The position numbers were made by a program, and so were the translations under genes. From Phymorhynchus buccinoides (taxonomy: Eukaryota; Mollusca; Gastropoda; Neogastropoda; Raphitomidae), in assembly GCA_017654935.2 (NCBI GenBank), contig CM065690.1, positions 16,506,703-16,570,702 on the forward strand: DNA of 64,000 nt, written 5' to 3'. Positions 57,000 through 64,000 of the stretch are shown in pieces (positions within the stretch are counted from its first letter, which is position 1; every line of letters begins with the position of its first letter). The notes below the pieces were generated by a model. That model worked only from the letters and a program-made list of their open reading frames with translations. It was not told the DNA's origin and made no database searches.

Positions 57000-59640
57000 C
57001 CACGAGACAGAAGGGTACCGAAAGCATCATCCTGGGGCAGAACCTGAGTGGACTCCACCGAGACAACATCCTGGAAAAGCAGCCAGGAGATGACAAACTC
57101 CGCATGGAGTCACCTAGAGCAGCCAAGGCCGATACAAAACGGACTATGAGTGGCCGGACCGGGCCACCACACGCTGCTACGCCCTTTCGAACCGGAAAAA
57201 TCGAAGTGGCGAGTCTGAGTCAAAAACAAAATGGCCCACATTTGGACAAGACTTGTTCAGAATGGGCAAGCAAAGGATCGATGACGGGAAGAGACAGCTA
57301 GTACTAAATGATTAAGATGAGAATCCGCAAAACAGCAGATTCAACCTCTGAACTAGCAAACTGAGAAGCCACGGTACGAATGTGCGACTGCACTTCGTAA
57401 CCAACTCTACATGCTAAGACCGTTGGAAGGTAAAAATAAAAAACTACCTCTGACGTAGGGACAGACCGAAAGAGCAACATAGTTGCTATCGCATGACGTC
57501 AAATCTAACCAGATGACGCGGAAATGTCCCCACCGAAAAGGAAAACATGTAGACAAAAGGCGAAACAGTGTGCAAACGTGACGTAGACTTAACCCATTTC
57601 AACGCCACCCAGTCAAACAACTGAGCTGACGGCTGGGCATGGAAGATCATGTTAGCCGGACAGTATAGTTCGATCGGGACGGAACCAGACCAAAAAGGAT
57701 TACTGGAACGGGTGAACGAGACAACTGGTTGAACAACTCATGGTTGTAATCAGAAGAAACCATGCCTGCCAGAACAGACATCATTCGAAAGAACGGCGAA
57801 GCCGGGGCCGTTGCCCCCGCAAAAATTCGTTCAGAAGGAAGACAACAAGGGTACGGTTGAACAACTCTCGGTTGCAACCGTGAAAGAAGGAGCGCAGTAA
57901 GGCTGCAAGGCCGCCAGATACCCTTGAATGACAGAAACAGAAGGATCTGAAAAAACCTCTTCCATAGAATCCACCGTGTGACCCGAAGTCGTAACTGACG
58001 CCGCTGGTTGAGCTGACTGACCGAAGGAAGAACAACCCGACAAAAGGTCCATAACCTCCTGGTGAGAGTAGGTCCGCTGAAGAACCATACCAGCGGTAAC
58101 GGGCGTGACCGGTACGGGCTGAGGCAAACGTCCCATGGACTGACTGCCCGCCGTCGTACGGCCCTGGGCCTGGGGACTACCCACGGGAGAGGCCGTAGCC
58201 GCCGTGACCGTGGTGGACCCGCGAGACCATGTCGCCGTGGCCGGTCCGCTCCGGAGAACCCCGGGTGCGGATGCCGGCCCGGTGCCTAAGGCACCGAGGC
58301 TGCCGTCGCCAGGGACCACCCACGGGAGAGGCCGTAGCCGCCGTGCCCGTGGTGGACCCGCGAGACCATGTCGCTGTGGCCGGTCCGCTCGGAGAACTCT
58401 GGGTGCGGATGCCGGCCCGGTGCCTAAGGCACCGAGGCTGCCGTCGCCAGGGACCACCCACGGGAGAGGCCGTAGCCGACGTGCCCGTGGTGGACCCGCG
58501 AGACCATGTTGCCGTGGCCGGTCCGCTCCGGAGAACCCCGGGTGCGGATGCCGGCCCGGTGCCTAAGGCACCGAGGCTGCCGTCGCCAGGGACCACCCAC
58601 GGGAGAGGCCGTAGCCGCCGTGCCCGTGGTGGACCCGCGAGACCATGTCGCCGTGGCCGGTCCGCTCGGAGAACTCCGGGTGCGGATGCCGGCCCGGTGC
58701 CTAAGGCACCGAGGCTGCCGTCGCCAGGGAAGCTACCCCCATTAGCGGCATCGTCCGTTTTTCGGCCGGCATCACCAGGCGTAATGGTGGCATCGGTGGG
58801 TACTGCCCGGTTGTCTATAGCTCTGTAAGACAAGTCGGACAGCACCACCGGTTTCTTCGCAGCTTCTTCTTCCAGAACCGGAAGTGCCCGTGCGGTATCA
58901 TGAACGCCAGGAACCAATGGGGTACGGGAGCTAGCTTGGCTAGAAGAGCCGTACTGACCTTGTTCGGGAAAAACCCGGATGCCGGTTGCAGCTCCATCCG
59001 TGAGAGATCTTCAACGGACAACGAATCCTGGAGTGGAAGACCAACCGTCGAAAAGGCCGGGTCATCGTCCAAAACACCCAACAACAACATGAGAATCATC
59101 CACCGAAATGTGCTGGACCAAACCAGCCGAATCCACTTGGGAGAAGGAGAACGGCATGGCCGAAGACTATTCGCCCGTAGAACGCAAATGAGCCAGCAAT
59201 TCCGACACCACTTGCTTTGTATCTTGAACCGAACGCGAAGAATGAGACTTACTCGAACTTCTTGACCGAGATTTGACTTGGACAAAGACTTTTCTGAAGG
59301 ACTAGATTTTAGAAAACGGTCTTTGTCATCCCTGGGAGGAGAAGGCTGAGGTTCCTTAGTTGAACTACTTGAAGGTTTGCTAACTAACGCCGAAGAATCT
59401 ACAACCTTTTTTAGAAGGAGTAGATTCCATAACGCGAAACCCGAAGCCAGAAGCCACGCCCACCTTTTGACCAACAGGCCCGAAATCTTCACAAAGATTA
59501 CAACCAAAAAGGGGGGAGGGCCGAACGAACTTACCCAAGTAGCAAAGCAACACAAAGAAAACCAAAGGAAAACAAAAGACACTCATTAAGCTGAAAGCAG
59601 GAGACAACATTCCTGGAGAAACAGAAAAACAAACCTGCCT
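57000..59640 (-). pseudogene. DIRS gag-like region
   Basis: Upstream ORF region of the DIRS element, GC-rich at 58.1-58.8 kb. Partial open frames on the minus strand (59582-58815, 58917-58177, 58457-57831) are separated by shifts; serine/proline-rich and acidic parts resemble DIRS gag. The longer plus-strand frames here are shadows. No zinc knuckle seen. Confidence 0.55.
58169..58730 (-). repeat. About 139-bp GC-rich minisatellite inside DIRS gag region
   Basis: Four tandem copies starting near 58169, 58312, 58450 and 58589 (periods of about 138-143), rich in CCACCCACGGGAGAGGCCG and GGTGCCTAAGGCACCG. The unit is 46 codons when 138 bp long. Confidence 0.92.
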
Positions 59641-59644
59641 TCCA

Positions 59645-59800
59645 TGCTAGCTTGAAAGAAAGTGAGTAGTCTGCTTAACCGGAAGTTACCTGGATTGGGA
59701 GTTGTGGTAGTAAGACACTCTTGGTTTTATTTCTGTCTTCCAAGCTAATCTTGTACAAATATGCACTTTGTAGTGGAATGGTAAGGATGATAGAATAGAT
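59645..59800. repeat. DIRS inverted terminal repeat (5' side)
   Basis: Complement of 53671-53856. Ends GGTAAGGATGATAGAATAGAT. Confidence 0.9.
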
Positions 59801-59918
59801 TCCTGATTTTGTTCCTACAATTTAAAACTATATTATTAATCACATCCTAAGGTAGATGCAGGTGTCTCAGTCTAGAGAAAAATACTCTGTAAAATACAGT
59901 ACACAATATGGTAACATA

Positions 59919-60458
59919 TACCGTATTTTTCGGACTATAAGGCGATATTTTTTTCTCCAATTTCGACCTATGCGCCTAATAAACGAGGGCGCCCTATTAG
60001 TGAACAAAATCGTGAGAAGAGAGGCAGCGATTGCCGTGTTCAGTACAGTCTACTATAAGTCACAACATCGAAAGTGGTAACGAGTCGCCGATACGACAAA
60101 TACTCACATTAAAATGCTTCAAAATCCCTGTTATCGTCCGAGATACCGTCCAACAGATGCCACAACCCTTCATTGGATGTAAAAAGCATCGTTGTAGAGC
60201 TTAAAATGCCATAATTCTACCAGTTTTCGCGAAGAATTGTCCAAACACAACAACCGGAAGTCGCAAAAATGGAGCCAACTCTCGTTTATGACAACAATAA
60301 TGGGACGTGTACGGGCTTCAAACTTCGACTTTGTTTTGTGAGATGTGTATCGCCTTATAAACGAGGGCGCCTTTTACTTGGATTTTTTCAGATTTTTCTT
60401 GAAAATTGCCCTATTCGCCTTATACACAGCAGCGCCTAATGAGCTGAAAAATACGGTA
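59919..60458. mobile_element. MITE, TACCGTA...TACGGTA family, copy 2
   Basis: 540 bp with the same ends as 41295-41505, and internal GCGCCTAATAAACGAGGGCG-type repeats near 59972 and 60350. Non-coding. Confidence 0.75.
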
Positions 60459-60806
60459 CACACTTGTTCACATGAGCCAGCATTCACACACACATACACA
60501 CACACAAACAGTGACACACTGAACCACTCTGTTTCTCTCTCTATGTCTCTCTATGTCTCTCTCTCTCTCTCTCCCTCTGTTTGATTTTTGTTTATACTAA
60601 TTCATGAATGTCCTCTATATTTTGTGTTTCTGCAGTTGTTTTTCCCCCCATTGATTGTTGATTCATGTTTGTACTTTTTTTGTTATGAGGGCAGGATAAA
60701 AATAAGCTTATTCTTTAAGGCCCCCAATAAAGATAATTTTGACTCGACTTCACATGACTTGACTCTCTCGGCCTCCAACTTCCTCTCTGCACCTTAACAG
60801 CGTTCA

Positions 60807-61028
60807 CCCCTTGACTGCCATAAACGTATCACGTACTGACTTGATGACATCACTGATGACGTCATCAGATGAAGAGGAATAACTCTGGTATTCTGGATTT
60901 TGCTCTAGCACAGTCAAGAGAGTTATATCCCCAGACCATTTTGCCAGATTGGCTCTATCAGTTGTCGTTTTCATGTCATGATTTGAACAATGATTTTTTT
61001 CTTTAATTTTTTTCTGGCAGTCAAGGGG
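60807..61028. mobile_element. piggyBac-type MITE, second family
   Basis: 222 bp, ends CCCCTTGACTGCCA and TGGCAGTCAAGGGG, flanked by TTCA (mutated) and TTAA. Similar architecture to, but different sequence from, the MITEs at 41940 and 44998. Confidence 0.85.
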
Positions 61029-61236
61029 TTAATGGTACCATAGACACCCCACCCCCACCCCCAGATCAACCCAACTCCGCTGCTGAGCATGACATTTCAC
61101 TGTGCCATTGAATGCAACAAATGGAATGTCACAGCATTTGTCCTCAGCTTCACTTTGCTCAATCTCCTCTGAAATCAGAATGTGTTGGTTGAATACGGCT
61201 AGGAGACCAGTGAAAACTGAAAACTGAACACATACC

Positions 61237-61310
61237 ATATTTTACGTACTATAAGGCAATACTGTTTTTTCCTAGACTGAGACCGCTGCGCCTTATATAT
61301 TTATTTTATT
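61237..61310. repeat. Half copy of TACCGTA MITE family
   Basis: Begins ATACCATATTTTACG and CTATAAGGCAATACTG, then passes into dispersed repeat R1. Confidence 0.6.
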
Positions 61311-61315
61311 TGTTC

Positions 61316-61735
61316 CATTATAGTCCCGTCAACAGCTACGGTCATCTCAGGACTGGCACCACGTAACGTTCGCCCACTTAGTACAAAACACTCATCAATA
61401 TATCTTACCAACGTTCAACACAACCTGTAAAAAACAAAACATACAGTACAATTCATGACATGACACCTCCATCATTGCACCCTATAGCACATAAGTCCAC
61501 ACAGTGCTGGAAACGTTGAGCCACTCTACTCTATTTATCGGATCCATGTTAAAAAAAACCAGTAAAAAAGGATAACAAATACATACTAGTAAGCTAAAAT
61601 ACACTTTTTAAAAAAGGTTATATAAGCAAATATGCACTGCAGAATGGACAACAGGTGCCCGCTCAAGTGCGCAATTATCACGCATGGATGCCAGTGTACA
61701 ATAAAAAAAAAACTGGCATGTCATAAATTGTAAAA
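61316..61735. repeat. Dispersed repeat R1, copy 2
   Basis: Matches 35030-35490 along its length, with many substitutions and small indels. Confidence 0.75.
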
Positions 61736-61950
61736 AGGAAAAACGTGCAAGGGTTTTATAGAAAAAATGCAGGTGAATGGACCAATAAGGCAGAAAAAAG
61801 TAGACGCCAGAAAGCAAAAAGAAGAGAAAAGGCAGAGTCAAAGAGAGTGATAGAGTAGTGGAAGTTACTAGCATAGAACTTCCAGAAGAAGGGGGAACTA
61901 TTTCTGCTGAAAGACCCCCCACCATCGCTACAGGTATCCCCACGGGAGGG
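61735..61950 (+). repeat. Dispersed repeat R3, third copy
   Basis: Ends with GGTATCCCCACGGG. Related to the inverted pair at 53168-53640. Confidence 0.7.
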
Positions 61951-62439
61951 CCCTAACCGTGTTAACAGAGATACGAGATATCAACTAAAGAAGTTTTGTT
62001 TGTTGAGCGGAGGAGGGGGCAGCCAAACTTCAATCGAAACCAAGCCCTATCATCTCTTGAATTTTTGTTCAGCAGGGAGCGGCTCTTCAACCACGAACTG
62101 ACAGGCATTTCCGCTTCTTCATGGCCTATCTGCGCGTAAAACCACACCTGTCGCAAACCGCTCTACCTTCCTTAAGGTACATCCTCAGGTACATGGGTTT
62201 GTTTTCCGAAACCCCTTCACGGCCTTACCTTGCCTTCAAACACTCAATCACACATTGTTTGGCGCGCTACATTCGCATTTATTGATTATTAAGCAAAAAC
62301 ATCGAGTATTTTTCAGACTTTTCACCCTTCTCTAAGTAAATTTTGGGCGAAAGGAGTTCCTCCTTTTTTGGGGGGGCGGACGGGGGGTCCGAAAACCGTA
62401 ACCCCTCCCCTCCCCCCGATCTGCCACTGAGCTTCCTAT

Positions 62440-63411
62440 TTGGTATGTAGGTATTGATAGATTCTAGTTTATCTCTGTGAAATGTGGACTGCTCTCCCTG
62501 GAGAAGGCATCACCAAAGCGCAGCGCCTACCATTATTTGTTCTAGGGGGCGGAGGGCAGGGCAAGGAGGGGGGTCTGGCGGGGCAGACATGGGAAACTAG
62601 CTATCATTTGGTCAAATCAGGCAGTGGGATTCTCCATGCTATCAGTCTCGCGGACGTAAGTGCCATGGATTGTTTTACATGCGTAAAGACTAGCTTAAGG
62701 CCCACACGAAGACCGGACGTTCAGTTTCATTTTCCTGTCGAAGTAGAACAGGGTTCACCCTTCAGATCTTTTTCCAATATAAGGACCTTATGAGAAGTGA
62801 AATGGGAGCCTAAAGAAATTCTCTAAAAATCTGTGACTCATTGACACCAAAACACAAAACCATGCGCTTCTGGATCTTGTCTGTCCTAATCCAGTACTTA
62901 TAATCACCATCTTTTAACCAGCGATCTTGGAAAAAGAGATTTTCCTGGATCTTGCTGTTCTCATGAGAACGCGGCAAAGGTGCTGACGGTTACTTTGTCA
63001 GGCTCATCTTTCTCGAGCAGTTCTGTGATTTACCTCCTTGTTTAATGTCGGCTGCTTCCACTTCCCACTCATTCTGAAGCGATGGACGCAAATGTGGTCA
63101 AAATCTAGGTCATTTTCAAGGTTTAAGACTAAATGTGCACACGTCAGATTTTTTTGTCCTTTGCAAAACAATGATGACTTTTGTTATCATAAGACTAAGT
63201 TACTTTCTTGTAAGAAACTGATAGGTTAAATAATAAGCACCTATAAGGCCGTATGAGACCCATTCACAAATATAAAAACTAAAAGCACCTTGCTAAAGGG
63301 GACAGTGGGAACCCTGTAGAAAGAAAGGAGCGAAAGCCGGGATTTGAACCGGGTCGCTCATGCTGCATCACGTGTTGAAATCGGCGGCGAACGTCTTGAC
63401 CACTAAGTTTA
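62440..63411 (-). mobile_element. tRNA-derived SINE with internal insertion
   Basis: tRNA-like head on the minus strand at 63411-63335: A box TTAGTGGTCAAGACG, B box GGTTCAAATCCC. The body CTCTGTGAAATGTGG...CTCTCCCTGGAG is at 62470-62770. About 500 bp of unrelated sequence (62800-63300) separates them. Same family as 31790-32220. Confidence 0.7.
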
Positions 63412-63551
63412 GAAATGACCAAAGTATGGTTGCTTCACAGATTTACTTTCTTGAAGTGATTCGTCAAGCTGATGACAGGACATCTTTGCACTTCTTCGCA
63501 TACAATTAGGCGATTCGTCTCAATGAGGACGTCACACATCCGCAATTATTT

Positions 63552-63612
63552 ACCATATTTTAGGACTATAAGGCGATGCTCTTTCCTAGACGGAGAAAAA
63601 AACCCCACCCCC
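63552..63612. repeat. Half copy of TACCGTA MITE family
   Basis: TACCATATTTTAGGACTATA followed by AGGCGATGC and a C-rich tract. Confidence 0.6.
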
Positions 63613-63699
63613 CCCCACCCCCCCCACACCACTGTGATTTATATGCGATGAAATATAGTTTGATTTTTTCATTACGCATTGGACTGTCGAGGGGAAATA

Positions 63700-63915
63700 T
63701 GTATTTTGATTTTGATCTTGTAGGTTTTTTGCTCCTTTTGTTGCCTACTTTTTGCTCCTTTTGCTATATTTACTGTTTTCCTGTTTGTCTATGTCGTCTA
63801 TGTCGATAAAGGCACAATTCGCCGAAATATCCAGTGGTTTTGCTTTGTCTCTTGTGATAAAATAACGTCACTTTACACTTGTCGCGTAGTGGTTTGCTTG
63901 TTGCATGATAATATA
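63700..63915 (+). repeat. Dispersed repeat R2, copy 3
   Basis: Shares GATAAAGGCACAATTCGCCG and AATAACGTCACTTTACAC blocks with 51485-51775. Confidence 0.75.
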
Positions 63916-64000
63916 GAAAGAAACTATAATAACAAAAACACAAAAGCTGTAGGTTCGGTAATAGTCTTTAATGAAGATTTCACAGACGTTTCAGGAGCTT

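Larger units (their letters stand above)
53671..59800 (-). mobile_element. DIRS-type tyrosine-recombinase retrotransposon, full length
   Basis: 6.13 kb. Inverted terminal repeats at 53671-53856 and 59645-59800, plus an internal complementary region at 53921-54017 that joins the complements of both ends, the hallmark of DIRS. Coding order on the minus strand: gag-like (about 59600-57000), RT/RNase H plus downstream domain (56999-55374), tyrosine recombinase (about 55330-54202). Reading frames contain several shifts and two catalytic substitutions, so it is inactive. It lies in a large RNF213-like intron, in the same orientation as the gene. Confidence 0.9.

Noticed and set aside
56421..57047. 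208-codon plus-strand frame
   Set aside because: It is the antisense of DIRS RT, which has clear family motifs on the minus strand.
58204..58828. Arg/Gly/Pro-rich proteins on the plus strand
   Set aside because: They arise from the GC-rich tandem repeat inside the DIRS gag region, whose coding direction is the minus strand.

Overview
The window reads as nuclear DNA of a metazoan, most likely a gastropod mollusc. The evidence is spliced genes with GT/AG introns, dense (CA)n and (CT)n microsatellites, many nested non-LTR retrotransposons, a DIRS element, tRNA-derived SINEs, TTAA- and TA-flanked MITEs, and a receptor of the LDLa/LRR GPCR type first described from pond snail (GRL101). The species call is inference. 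Two 500-N gaps (8315-8814, 32691-33190) look like fixed-size scaffold joins.
Layout. (1) 1-17 kb is a giant inverted repeat. Two arms of about 7.5 kb (713-8314 and 8815-16140) face each other across the first gap. Each arm carries a 3.3 kb terminal-inverted-repeat element (integrase-like gene plus dead LINE reverse transcriptase) and part of an I-group-like LINE. Because the mirror axis falls on a contig join, this may be a real palindrome or two haplotypes joined head to head. (2) 13.2-22 kb is LINE A (I-group-like), interrupted by an L1/Tx1-like LINE B. (3) 24.2-28.05 kb is an orphan-type GPCR gene (C-type lectin-like domain, LDLa modules, LRRs, 7TM) with three frameshifts and loss of several conserved receptor residues, so probably a pseudogene. 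(4) 28-35.5 kb has no recognisable gene: low-complexity DNA, a SINE, the second gap and a dispersed repeat. (5) 35.5-53.1 kb, minus strand, is the 3' end of an RNF213 (mysterin)-like gene. Twelve exons were mapped by splice sites and reading phase, with a stop codon and a canonical poly(A) signal. Its introns are full of MITEs, LINE and SINE fragments. (6) 53.7-59.8 kb is a structurally complete DIRS retrotransposon (inverted terminal repeats, internal complementary region, gag, RT/RNase H, tyrosine recombinase) in the intron upstream of the first visible RNF213 exon. (7) 59.8-64 kb holds more MITEs, SINEs and dispersed repeats.
The most unusual signal is in the RNF213-like gene. Two exons have their 3' ends, splice donor and first intron bases multiplied as tandem arrays: about 18 uninterrupted copies of a 79-bp unit, and 7 copies of a unit of about 155 bp. 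A third exon has its splice acceptor duplicated. The gene therefore presents many copies of its own splice sites. The reading phase fails to match only at the intron that contains the 79-bp array.
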